This document shows, in pieces, positions 8,048 through 15,547 of a stretch of DNA of 29,408 nucleotides (positions within the stretch are counted from its first letter, which is position 1; the number at the start of each line of letters is the position of its first letter). The stretch is from JAAZFE01 sp034005635 (GTDB lineage Bacteria; Verrucomicrobiota; Kiritimatiellia; CAIQIC01; Lenti-01). The position numbers and the translations under genes are program-made. The DNA is taken from the NCBI GenBank assembly GCA_034005635.1, contig JAVEUJ010000013.1, forward strand, positions 1-29,408, read 5' to 3'. Under the pieces are notes generated by a model, which saw only the letters and a list, made by a program, of their open reading frames with translations, made no database searches and had not been told where the DNA came from.

Positions 8048-9397
8048 ATGAGATTGACTGCGTGCATGGTGTGGGTGATGGGAATAAGTGTAACGTTAGC
8101 AATGGCACAGGAGACCCGGGTCATCCGGCCTTCTCCGGCCTATGTGCAGCAGCCGGACACATCGGTGCAGGTGCAATCTCCGTCGCCCGCGGCACCCGCG
8201 ATGGTGCCAGTGGCCAGGCCTCCCTTGGTGGCCCATCCTCGTCCAGTTTCCGCTGCCACTCGCCCGGCCGGTGGTATGACCCCCTTGGCGGTGCAGCCGA
8301 GTCCGATTCGGGCGGCGGCACCTTCCGCGCACATAGCCCCGGCACCAACGGTACCCATGACACCGCTGGCGGTGCAGCCGAGCCCAATCCAACCAGGGCA
8401 GTACGTTGCGCCCCCCGCGTCGGCGCGTCCGGGGCAGGCGCTGGATCGGCCGGCGGCGCCCATGACCCCCTTGGCGGTGCAGCCGCGGCCAATCGTCGCT
8501 CCGGCGCCTTCCGCGCCCATTATGCAACCGGCGCCAGTCTACGCGATTCCGCCCCCGTCCCCCGCAACGATGCAGCCGATGTACCCCGTGCCCCCTCCGG
8601 CGCGTGCGGCCCAACCGATCCCGGTGACGCCTATGCGTCAGGCAGTTCCCCCGGAAAATGTGGTTGTGTTCCCTGGCGCGCCACTGCCTGAAGCCAATCA
8701 ACCGGTGTATGCGGCTGAACCCGGTACGCGCCTGCATTTGCATGACGTTCCTGCAGCAGACGACGGGTGGGGGGCCGACTCGGACTATGAATGGCCCGGG
8801 ATTTCCCTTGGCCCCAAGATCGGCACGACGGGCATTGGTCTGGATTTCACCGTTGGCATAAACCGCTATCTGAACTTCCGCAGCGGATTCAATTATGGCT
8901 CGTTCACGTTTAGCAGAAAATGGAGTGACGTGGATTACGACCTCGATGTGGACATGATCAGTCTGCCGCTGCTGGTGGACCTTTATCCCATGGGCGGGCA
9001 TTTCCGCCTCACGGCCGGATTCTACATTCAGCCCAATACCAAGGCGGATATCGATGCCACGCCCACCAAGGCGAGCCAGATTGGCAGCCATACCTATGAG
9101 CCGGACGTCATTGGCACGCTCACGGGTAAGATTGAAGTGGACAGCACCTTTACGCCTTACCTGGGGATCGGCTGGGGCAATACCGTCGGTCGGGACCGGC
9201 AACTCACGTTCTCCCTCGATTTGGGCGTGATCTTCCAATCCTATGACGTGTCGCTGACCTCCGACGGCCCGGGCATGACCGCCAAGCTGGACACCTTCCG
9301 CAAAGATATTAAGAAGGAAGAAGAGAAAATTCAAAAGGATCTGGATGACTTCAAGGTCTTTCCTGTGCTGACTCTGGGCGTGGGGTATCACTTCTGA
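8048..9397 (+). CDS. Pro-rich outer-membrane beta-barrel protein
   Basis: 449 residues. A signal peptide (1-20, cleaved near AMA-QE) precedes a Pro/Ala-rich region (about 21-225). A predicted beta-barrel follows from about 250, with alternating strands such as GIGLDFTVGINRYLNFRSGF, and the protein ends TLGVGYHF. A terminal aromatic residue is typical of outer-membrane barrels. The Pro-rich part carries three near-identical blocks, MTPLAVQPSPI or MTPLAVQPRPI, at residues 77, 104 and 139. A charged Lys/Glu helix (415-432) precedes the last strand, an unusual position. The gene starts 40 bases after the phosphatase stop with a purine-rich ribosome site, and the cyclophilin gene follows after one base. 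Probably a porin-like or structural protein whose Pro-rich stalk spans periplasm or peptidoglycan; substrate unknown. Confidence 0.78.
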   Translation: MRLTACMVWVMGISVTLAMAQETRVIRPSPAYVQQPDTSVQVQSPSPAAPAMVPVARPPLVAHPRPVSAATRPAGGMTPLAVQPSPIRAAAPSAHIAPAPTVPMTPLAVQPSPIQPGQYVAPPASARPGQALDRPAAPMTPLAVQPRPIVAPAPSAPIMQPAPVYAIPPPSPATMQPMYPVPPPARAAQPIPVTPMRQAVPPENVVVFPGAPLPEANQPVYAAEPGTRLHLHDVPAADDGWGADSDYEWPGISLGPKIGTTGIGLDFTVGINRYLNFRSGFNYGSFTFSRKWSDVDYDLDVDMISLPLLVDLYPMGGHFRLTAGFYIQPNTKADIDATPTKASQIGSHTYEPDVIGTLTGKIEVDSTFTPYLGIGWGNTVGRDRQLTFSLDLGVIFQSYDVSLTSDGPGMTAKLDTFRKDIKKEEEKIQKDLDDFKVFPVLTLGVGYHF

Positions 9398-9398
9398 G

Positions 9399-11069
9399 GT
9401 GAACCACTGGCGCCATATTTTGGGCGCGGCGGTAATGGGTGTCGCCCTTTTGGCGCACGGCCAGACGGACGGCATCTACGCTGATTTTACCACCTCGCTG
9501 GGCGATTTCACGGTTCGGCTCGACTACGAGCGCGCGCCGCGAGCGGTGGCCAGTTTCGTGGGGTTGGCGACGGGCGAAAAGGCCTGGGCGGACCCGCAGG
9601 GCAACATCTGGAACCGGCCATTCTATGACGGCTCCATTTTCCACCGCGTGGTGCAGACGGTGGATACCAATGGGGTGGGCTCGACCAACGGCATCTGTGT
9701 GCAGGGCGGGGGGGTGCCCCAGTGCGGGTTAATTCTGACCAATCGACCCTACGGGCCGGCGAATACGGACAGTGGCAGTTTTTTGGTCGTTGGCACCAAT
9801 GGGCCGGGCGTGACGACCAACGTGTTTGGTCCGATCTCCTTCACCACGGAAAATGTGGCTGCGGTTCCCACCAACTACAACTACGCGGGAGCCGTGTGGG
9901 AAACCAACATGCCAGTCGTCACCCGGACTGTGATTGCCCTCTGGGCATCGTCGTCCAACGCGCATCAAAACGTGGTCAACACCTATACCAACGACACGTG
10001 GTACACCAATCGCACCGCCGAGATTGTGACCACGACCAATTGGCTCAGTATTCAAACCGTGACCACCAATCTTGGCCCCGGAAACGAGGTGTTGACCCAC
10101 CGGATTTCGCTGAGCATGGCCAGCACAGCAGAAGTATGGGCGATTCGTTCCGTGACCACCAATTTTGCCAATGCGGGTTACTACATGCTGGATTCGGCAA
10201 CCAACGGGCTGGCGCATTCCAACGGGGTGATCTCCCTGGCCAATTCGGGGCCGAATACGGATGGCTCGCAGTTCTTTATCACGGCGACGAATGTCCCCGG
10301 TTGGGACGGCAACTACACCGTGTTTGGAAATGTCGTCTCCGGCATGAACGTGGTCGGCCCGATGGCGGTGGTGCCAGTGCAGGGATCGGGCTCGCGGCCG
10401 GTGGTTGATATGGAATTGCATTCGGTGACCATTCGCCGAGTGGGGGCAGCGGCAGAGGCGTTTTCGATCGAAACCCAAGGACTGCCGTCCGTTCATTCTG
10501 CACCGGCAGGCGTGATCGCCACCACCGGGGGCGTGGCCAAGATCGCGGTGGACGTGCCGCCCTGGTCGGAGGTGCTGTTCCGCGTGTCAACTAACGGTTT
10601 GGCGTCGTGGCAGGCGGAGGACTGGGGTTATTTCTCCAATGCTGTGCCGCAGCGGAAGGAGACGGGACCGCTCGCCGTTAACACCGCCTTCTTCCATGCG
10701 TCCTGCGTAGCTTATTCCAATGCCTGGACGGCGCCCGAAAGTATGCGCGGACGCTTGTTCACGGCAGTGTGGGATACGGATCCGCCGACCGTCTTTCAGG
10801 TGCAGTTCGCGGCCACAGATGGGCAACCGGATTACTACCACCGCCAACAGGGCACGAACGTCTTGACCGGCACACTGCTCACCGGACCATATGCGCCGCA
10901 ATGGACAGCATTTCCCTATTCTGCCAAATTGTATCTGGTCGATAACAAGAGCGAGCAGACCTATTCCCTTTGGTTTGATCCTGGAAAGGCGACCAACCGG
11001 TTCACGGCCGTGGAACTGGGATTACTGAGCGGAGGGCGCACGTTGACCGGTACGTTCACGCTGGAATAA
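9399..11069 (+). CDS. Secreted cyclophilin-type peptidyl-prolyl isomerase with large insertion
   Basis: 556 residues from a GTG one base after the previous stop; an ATG at 9435 is the alternative start. An N-terminal signal (AAVMGVALLAHG) indicates export. The cyclophilin fold is split: the first half covers about 26-106 (YADFTTSLGDFTVRL, FYDGSIFHRVV, QGGG). The second half covers about 275-345 (GVISLANSGPNTDGSQFFIT, VFGNVVSGMNVV). About 165 Thr/Asn-rich residues lie between them, where normal enzymes have a short connection. The conserved Arg of FHRV and the Gln-Phe-Phe of GSQFFIT are present, so activity is plausible. A C-terminal part of about 210 residues (350-556) matches no family I recognise. 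Likely a periplasmic folding factor co-expressed with the preceding barrel protein. Confidence 0.85.
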   Translation: MNHWRHILGAAVMGVALLAHGQTDGIYADFTTSLGDFTVRLDYERAPRAVASFVGLATGEKAWADPQGNIWNRPFYDGSIFHRVVQTVDTNGVGSTNGICVQGGGVPQCGLILTNRPYGPANTDSGSFLVVGTNGPGVTTNVFGPISFTTENVAAVPTNYNYAGAVWETNMPVVTRTVIALWASSSNAHQNVVNTYTNDTWYTNRTAEIVTTTNWLSIQTVTTNLGPGNEVLTHRISLSMASTAEVWAIRSVTTNFANAGYYMLDSATNGLAHSNGVISLANSGPNTDGSQFFITATNVPGWDGNYTVFGNVVSGMNVVGPMAVVPVQGSGSRPVVDMELHSVTIRRVGAAAEAFSIETQGLPSVHSAPAGVIATTGGVAKIAVDVPPWSEVLFRVSTNGLASWQAEDWGYFSNAVPQRKETGPLAVNTAFFHASCVAYSNAWTAPESMRGRLFTAVWDTDPPTVFQVQFAATDGQPDYYHRQQGTNVLTGTLLTGPYAPQWTAFPYSAKLYLVDNKSEQTYSLWFDPGKATNRFTAVELGLLSGGRTLTGTFTLE

Positions 11070-11115
11070 ATTGGGCGGGGGGGGGCGAAGCCACGCAGGA
11101 TAATTGATAAAACTA

Positions 11116-11144
11116 TTGAAAATTCTGCACATGATGGTTAATTA
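11116..11144 (+). promoter_or_regulatory. Candidate promoter overlapping palindrome 1
   Basis: TTGAAA (11116-11121) is separated by 17 bases from TAATTA (11139-11144), a reasonable sigma-70-like pair in an AT-rich stretch that contrasts with its GC-rich surroundings. The -10 lies inside the first of two related palindromes, as expected if a repressor bound there. It would give xdhC a leader of about 180 bases. This is inference from spacing only. Confidence 0.4.
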
Positions 11145-11227
11145 ATCATCTGTGGTGTTATGGCGTATTATATGGGATATTGAGCGATTATAAGCATAAT
11201 AAAACGCGCGATGGTTAATTAACCATC
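11133..11227. promoter_or_regulatory. Twin palindromes upstream of xdhC, candidate operators
   Basis: GATGGTTAATTAACCATC at 11210-11227 is a perfect 18-base palindrome. GATGGTTAATTAATCATC at 11133-11150 is the same sequence with one substitution. Their centres are 77 bases apart. The intervening and flanking sequence (11095-11280) is the AT-rich gap between the cyclophilin gene and xdhC. A third, weaker palindrome, GTTAAAATATTAAC, lies at 11265-11278. Two copies of a long symmetrical site in front of a gene resemble binding sites of a dimeric regulator that could loop DNA. The regulator is not identifiable from this window. Confidence 0.6.
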
Positions 11228-11330
11228 ATGTGAACCAAGAGGGGGATGTGGGGGGGAATCAAGAGTTAAAATATTAACATATGCGGTTTGCACTTTGAGG
11301 CGCTGCCGGGGGCGGGTATGATGAGGGGAT

Positions 11331-12359
11331 ATGAAAGATGTGTTGCAGATTGTTGGCCGGTGGGATGCCGCGGGGGTGGCGAGCGCTGAAGCCGTGTTGG
11401 TCGGGGTTCAGCACTCCTCGCCGCGCCAACCGGGTGCGCGGTTGGTGATCAATGAAAAGGGTGAGGCGGCCGGGGCGGTCTCCATGGGCTGTGTGGAAAG
11501 CGATCTGCGCGAGCATTTGCTGGGACTGTTGCGTGGAGAGAGTCGGCCCCGAATCATCCATTATGGGGCCTCGTTCGGACCAGCATTGGAAGTTGGCTTG
11601 ACGTGCGGCGGGGAGATCGATGTGTGGATCCGTCGGCATGATCCGGACAGTGCGGCGTGGAAAAAACTATGTGCCCTGGCGCCGGATGATCGCGCTATCC
11701 TATTGACGCGGCTGGCGGACGATTCGGACCAGATCCTGTTGCAACCCGGCGATCCGCCACCGGCGGACGAGATGGCCGCGACGCTTGAAGACCTGTGGAA
11801 GCGCGGAGGAACCCGCAAGCTGATCGTCAACAACGGCAGTTGGTTTGCCGAATTGATCGCCCCCCAGCCGCGTTTAATGATTGTTGGGGCATCACCAATT
11901 GCTTCAGGTCTATGCGATTTGGCATCGCGGGTTGGGTTCCGCGTCTGGGTGGTCGATCCACGCCGCGATTTTGCACAGAAGGAATTATTTCCGACAGCGG
12001 AAGCGGTGATACATCGCTGGCCGGAAGAAGGGCTGGCGGCGGCTGGGTTGGACCAGCACGCCTATGTGGCGGTGTTGGCGCACGACGCCAAGCTGGACGT
12101 GCCAGCGCTGTCGGCCGCCTTGCGGGCCCGGGCGCGCTATATTGGCCTGCTGGGCAGCCCAGGCACACAGGCGGATCGGCGCCGGGCGTTGGAAGAGGCA
12201 GGGTTTGCGCCGGATGAGGTGGCGCGAATCGAAGGGCCAATTGGCTTGAAGGCGATCGGGGCATTAGAACCGGCGGAGATCGCGGTGGCGATTCTGGCGG
12301 AACTGATCATGGTCCGGCGCGGGGTAGCCCTGGCAAAATGGAAGAGACCCCCAGCGTGA
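11331..12359 (+). CDS. XdhC/CoxI-family protein
   Basis: 342 residues of the XdhC/CoxI family, whose members insert or sulfurate the molybdenum cofactor of xanthine-dehydrogenase-type enzymes. The N-terminal domain shows the characteristic GARLVI...GAVSMGCVES (Cys54) and LTCGGEID. The C-terminal domain has a Rossmann-like stretch (RLMIVGASPIASGLCDLASR) and the YIGLLGSPGTQADRR signature. A purine-rich ribosome site (GAGGGGAT) precedes the ATG. No molybdenum hydroxylase subunit or molybdopterin gene occurs in the window, so its client enzyme must be elsewhere. The stop overlaps a small downstream frame. Possible regulation by the twin palindromes upstream is discussed separately. Confidence 0.88.
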   Translation: MKDVLQIVGRWDAAGVASAEAVLVGVQHSSPRQPGARLVINEKGEAAGAVSMGCVESDLREHLLGLLRGESRPRIIHYGASFGPALEVGLTCGGEIDVWIRRHDPDSAAWKKLCALAPDDRAILLTRLADDSDQILLQPGDPPPADEMAATLEDLWKRGGTRKLIVNNGSWFAELIAPQPRLMIVGASPIASGLCDLASRVGFRVWVVDPRRDFAQKELFPTAEAVIHRWPEEGLAAAGLDQHAYVAVLAHDAKLDVPALSAALRARARYIGLLGSPGTQADRRRALEEAGFAPDEVARIEGPIGLKAIGALEPAEIAVAILAELIMVRRGVALAKWKRPPA

Positions 12360-12457
12360 GTCGAAGCCCCTTCAACTGTCCACACTGCGGCGCGGAGTTG
12401 TCGCTGGCGGATGTAGACATAGCGGCGGTATTGCGGCGCGCAGTGGGAGGGCGCTAG
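12338..12457 (+). CDS. Small zinc-ribbon-like protein (39 aa)
   Basis: A short frame starting with an ATG inside the end of xdhC (22-base overlap, different frame) and ending two bases before yggS. The translation begins MEETPSVSRSPFNCPHCGAE and ends VLRRAVGGR. One CPHC pair could hold half a zinc site, so the protein may dimerise around zinc. The tight packing between two genes and the single Cys-x2-Cys followed by a short basic helix favour a real micro-gene. No homologue can be named from sequence reading alone. An internal GTG at 12356 (SRSPFNC...) is an alternative start. Confidence 0.5.
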   Translation: MEETPSVSRSPFNCPHCGAELSLADVDIAAVLRRAVGGR

Positions 12458-12459
12458 GG

Positions 12460-13182
12460 ATGACTGAGATGGGCAATCATATTTCAGCCAATTTGGAGGC
12501 GGTTCATGCGCGCATTGCCACGGCCTGTACGCAGGCGGGCCGTTCGGTGGAATCGGTGCGACTGCTGGCCGTGTCCAAGACCTATGGGCCCGAGGCGGTG
12601 CGGGCGGCGGCAACGGCTGGGCAGATGTTGTTTGGCGAGAACCGGGTGCAGGAGGCTGCCGCTAAAATTCCGGAATGCCCCGGCCGTTTGCAGTGGCACC
12701 TGATTGGGCATTTGCAGAGCAACAAGGCGGCGCTGGCAGCGCAACTGTTTGACTGGGTACATTCTGTCGATTCGCTCAAGGTGCTGGAGGCACTGGATCG
12801 TCATGCGGGCGAGGCGGGGCGCCGACTGGATGTGCTGGTGCAGGTGAACGTGTCTGGCGAGCGCTCTAAATTCGGCTTGGCGCCGGACAAGACGCTGGAG
12901 GTGCTCGCGCGGGGCAATGAATTGGCCCATCTGCAGATGCGCGGGCTGATGACGATTCCACCGCTGACGGCGGACCCCGAGAAGGCCCGCCCCTATTTTC
13001 GCGCATTGCGCGAATGGCGTGACCGGTGGGCGGCGGACCTGGGGATGGATCTGTACGACCTGTCCATGGGCATGACCCATGATTTAGAGGTGGCCATCGC
13101 CGAAGGAGCGACCTTTGTGCGCGTGGGCACGGGCATATTTGGCGAGCGGGTTTATCCCGCGAAAGGAGCAACCCCGGCATGA
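12460..13182 (+). CDS. yggS: YggS-family pyridoxal phosphate homeostasis protein
   Basis: 240 residues of the PLP-binding YggS/PLPBP family, which has an alanine-racemase-like barrel without racemase activity and buffers vitamin B6. K40 in AVSKTY is the PLP lysine. Further marks are FGENRVQE, WHLIGHLQSNK, VNVSGERSKFGL, LMTIPP and the phosphate-binding LSMGMTHDLEVAIAEGATFV, followed by RVGTGIFGER. A GGGAGGG ribosome site lies just upstream, inside the micro-gene. Its stop overlaps the proC start as ATGA. The yggS-proC pairing is very common in bacteria and supports the call. Confidence 0.97.
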   Translation: MTEMGNHISANLEAVHARIATACTQAGRSVESVRLLAVSKTYGPEAVRAAATAGQMLFGENRVQEAAAKIPECPGRLQWHLIGHLQSNKAALAAQLFDWVHSVDSLKVLEALDRHAGEAGRRLDVLVQVNVSGERSKFGLAPDKTLEVLARGNELAHLQMRGLMTIPPLTADPEKARPYFRALREWRDRWAADLGMDLYDLSMGMTHDLEVAIAEGATFVRVGTGIFGERVYPAKGATPA

Positions 13183-13982
13183 AAAACAAGAGAATCACTT
13201 TTTTGGGCGGCGGCAACATGGCGGAAGCCATTTTGAGCGGGATGCTCACAGGGGACCTGGTGTTGGCCAACAATATCGTGGTGGCGGATATTTCTGCCGA
13301 GCGGCGGGCGTGGCTGCAAACTGAATATGGCGTCGATGTGACGCCCGACAACGCCGCGGCGGTCGGCGGGGCAGACATTGTGGTGCTGGCGGTGAAACCC
13401 CAGCAGGCGGCCGCTGTCCTGGCGGGGGTGCGCGATGCCTTTTCAGATCGGCAGATACTGATTTCTATTTGTGCGGGTCTGACGACGGCCGCGCTGGAAG
13501 TGCAGACTCCCGCACGGGTGGCGCGGGTGATGCCGAATCTACCGGCGCTGATTTCCTGCGGCGTCGCCGCCATCTGCGGCGGTTCGCGCGTCACGACAGC
13601 GGATCTGGATTTAGTTGAGCGGATATTTGCAGCCACCGGCGTGGTGGTGCGCGTGCCGGAGCAGAAGATGAATGAGGTGACCGCGCTGAGCGGTAGCGGG
13701 CCGGGTTATGTGTTTGCCTTTATCGAGGCCCTGGAGGCGGCCGGAATAGGGATGGGACTTGCGGCAGACACAGCGCGTACGATGGCAATAGAAACGGTCC
13801 GCGGCGCAGCCGAAATGGCAGCCCAGACCAGCGCAGACCCCGCCGAACTGCGGCGGCGGGTCAGCTCGAAGGGCGGCACCACCTTGGCCGGGTTGGCAGC
13901 CATGGAGGCCGGCGGATTTTCAGCGGCTGTCGCCGCGGGCATGGCCGCTGCACGCGATCGTGCTGACGAACTTGCGAGGTAG
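13179..13982 (+). CDS. proC: Pyrroline-5-carboxylate reductase
   Basis: Final step of proline synthesis, reducing pyrroline-5-carboxylate with NAD(P)H. It has 267 residues. The N-terminal nucleotide fold starts ITFLGGGNMAEAILSGM, with AVKP in the middle, then RVMPNLPA. The C-terminal dimer and active-site domain shows the ALSGSGPGYVFAFIEAL stretch, AIETVRGAA and SSKGGTTLAGL. The length is typical. The gene is translationally coupled to yggS through the ATGA overlap, and AAAGGAG before the start is a good ribosome site. The AsmA-like gene follows after 3 bases. Confidence 0.97.
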   Translation: MKNKRITFLGGGNMAEAILSGMLTGDLVLANNIVVADISAERRAWLQTEYGVDVTPDNAAAVGGADIVVLAVKPQQAAAVLAGVRDAFSDRQILISICAGLTTAALEVQTPARVARVMPNLPALISCGVAAICGGSRVTTADLDLVERIFAATGVVVRVPEQKMNEVTALSGSGPGYVFAFIEALEAAGIGMGLAADTARTMAIETVRGAAEMAAQTSADPAELRRRVSSKGGTTLAGLAAMEAGGFSAAVAAGMAAARDRADELAR

Positions 13983-13985
13983 ATT

Positions 13986-14840
13986 GTGGCTCGAAAAATA
14001 TTCTCCCCATCCGTATCCACCCCTCGCACCTGGACCCTTACGGGCCTGCTGGGTGGCGTGGTTTGGCGATTGGGGCTGATTTTATTGATCCTGTACGGAT
14101 TGGCGCAATTGACTGTACGGACGGAGTGGTTTCGGCGGAAGATCGAGCGAGAATTCTCCCGAATTGCCGGCGTAGATGTCCACGTGGGCCATGTCCGCGG
14201 TACGGAATCACTGAACCTTAAAATTCGTGACGTTATCAGCATGTCGGAAGAAGGTGGATTCGATCTGCGGGTGGTGCGCATCCGTTGGCGGCTATTCCGC
14301 GAGCGGGGCGAACCGTTAATCGAATCAGTGCGGGTTGACGGATGGGATGCAACACTGACGGCAAATGGAGCGGGGCCTGTGTCTTCCAGTGCGCTGGGCC
14401 GGGTGCTAAAGGATCTGGTCGTTCCGGTGGGTCTGGGCCTGCCGGGGGTGGGGGGCCACACGCCGGCGGTGTCGGAGCCGCGCCCCCCGTCCGCCAAGGC
14501 GCAGATCCATTCTCTAGGTGATTTGTCGCATTTGGAGATGCGCTGGGGCACCGTTCATCTGCAGGATGCCAGGGGGGTGGCCCTGATTGCCGTGGCGGGA
14601 CTGGAATTTCTCTGGACGACGGTGCCGCGCCCGGATGGCGGCCGCGTGGCTCATCTCGCCCTGCGGGCCGAAGAAGTGCAGGTGGCGAACGGGCCGCGTA
14701 TTGAAGGATTCCATATGGAGTGGATTGACACTCAAGATCGCCAATTTTTATCAGTTCTGGAGGCAGACGATTGGGGCGGCGTGACTCGTCCGCGTTCGCC
14801 GGAAGACGAATACCGTCAGCTGTTCGACGCAATGGATTAA
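13986..14840 (+). CDS. Membrane-anchored AsmA-like protein
   Basis: 284 residues from a GTG three bases after proC. One membrane segment (about 24-43, VVWRLGLILLILYGLAQLTV) is preceded by basic residues, so the N-terminus is cytoplasmic and the rest periplasmic. Just after it, TEWFRRKIEREFSRIAGVDV followed by HVGHVRG resembles the start of AsmA/DUF748-type proteins, which bridge or remodel the envelope. It is far shorter than classical AsmA (over 600 residues) and lacks its C-terminal domain, so the family link is tentative. The middle (about 130-165) is a Pro/Gly-rich linker. The gene borders a repeat-rich gap, so truncation by rearrangement is possible, although the frame ends cleanly. Confidence 0.6.
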   Translation: MARKIFSPSVSTPRTWTLTGLLGGVVWRLGLILLILYGLAQLTVRTEWFRRKIEREFSRIAGVDVHVGHVRGTESLNLKIRDVISMSEEGGFDLRVVRIRWRLFRERGEPLIESVRVDGWDATLTANGAGPVSSSALGRVLKDLVVPVGLGLPGVGGHTPAVSEPRPPSAKAQIHSLGDLSHLEMRWGTVHLQDARGVALIAVAGLEFLWTTVPRPDGGRVAHLALRAEEVQVANGPRIEGFHMEWIDTQDRQFLSVLEADDWGGVTRPRSPEDEYRQLFDAMD

Positions 14841-15077
14841 GCTGGTTAGTGGTTAATGGTGGTTGGTTGGTGGCCGATCCAACTCTATTTGTAACCACAG
14901 AGAGCCACAGAGATTCACAGCGCGGTAGAGCCGCAATCAAAGGGATTAAGACCACCACGGATTACACCGATTTCACAGATGGGAAAAGGAGGGGAAAGAG
15001 GAAACTGAATCTGAACTCAAGAACTCATGAAAGAATAACGGTGAAGATAAACTACGAAAAGGAGACGGCTTTCCTGT

Positions 15078-15100
15078 AGGTGCGCCCGCTGGGCGCGCCT
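15078..15100. repeat. GC-rich hairpin
   Basis: Arms AGGTGCGCCC and GGGCGCGCCT pair over 10 bases with one G-U, around a GCT loop. It lacks a following T-run, so it is a palindromic repeat rather than a clear terminator. It lies 240 bases after the AsmA-like gene. Confidence 0.65.
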
Positions 15101-15156
15101 GATTGGGAAAGCGGCGAACAGCCGAATATCCACCACGGATAGGGGAAGGGGCTCCC

Positions 15157-15242
15157 CGTAGCGTGGACCTCTGGTCCGCGCCGAGCAGAAGAAGCCGTGC
15201 AACAGAACTGGAAGATGCGCGGACCGGGAGGTCCACGCTACG
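15157..15242. repeat. Large inverted repeat (CGTAGCGTGGACCTC arms)
   Basis: The left arm 15157-15181 (CGTAGCGTGGACCTC, then GGTCCGCGC) pairs with the right arm 15217-15242. The arms differ only by one T against CC in the middle. The 35-base interior is unpaired. The size and symmetry fit a miniature mobile or REP-type element lacking its own gene. No target duplication is obvious. Confidence 0.75.
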
Positions 15243-15350
15243 AGAGCCACGTTTTCCCCCTCTGTCCTTCATCATTTCCAATCCTGTAACATCCTGAACA
15301 GAAGAAATAGAGAAAATTGAGCGCCAAGTCTCAGCGGGCGAGTCAGTATG

Positions 15351-15423
15351 AAAAGTACTGTAAAAACATAAAAACAACCAAAAAAAGCTCCAAAACAGGG
15401 CAAAACGAGCAAAAACCTCAAAT
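15351..15423. other. Phased A-tracts (predicted bent DNA)
   Basis: Eight A-tracts of 3 to 7 bases have centres spaced about 11, 8, 11, 10, 10, 10 and 8 bases apart. This is close to the DNA helical repeat, so curvature should add up. Tracts in phase with the helix are typical of intrinsically bent DNA near promoters or of nucleoid-protein binding regions. The surrounding genome is GC-rich, so this composition is a clear local departure. Confidence 0.6.
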
Positions 15424-15547
15424 ATTGGTCGATCCAAGCGGGGGATGGGATGCGGAAGATTTTGATGACGAGGCGGACTTGGGTCGGAACTGATTCACCC
15501 AGGGGTAAACCTGTTAGGGGGGGAATAGTGGCGCCGCACAAAACACC

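Larger units (their letters stand above)
14841..15540. repeat. Gene-free patchwork of interspersed repeats
   Basis: I see no credible gene here. The stretch is built of short repetitive pieces: GT-rich sequence (14842-14880), CCACAGAGAGCCACAGAG with variants (14895-14920), and ACCACGGATTACACCGAT with following bases (14954-14980). A GC hairpin follows (15078-15100), then a large imperfect inverted repeat (15157-15242) and an A-tract region (15351-15423). CCACAGAG and CCACGGATTACAC phrases resemble dispersed non-coding repeats common in environmental genomes; that comparison is from memory. Open frames crossing this area have poor codon structure and follow the repeats, so they are not called. 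Confidence 0.65.

Noticed and set aside
8096..9475. Long minus-strand open frame opposite the barrel protein
   Set aside because: Its His/Arg/Gly-rich composition is the complement of Pro/Ala codons. The plus frame has a signal peptide and barrel features.
14973..15437. Minus-strand frame with an aromatic, membrane-like N-terminus
   Set aside because: The hydrophobic stretch is the complement of the phased A-tracts and the remainder crosses an inverted repeat. No ribosome site or homology is seen.
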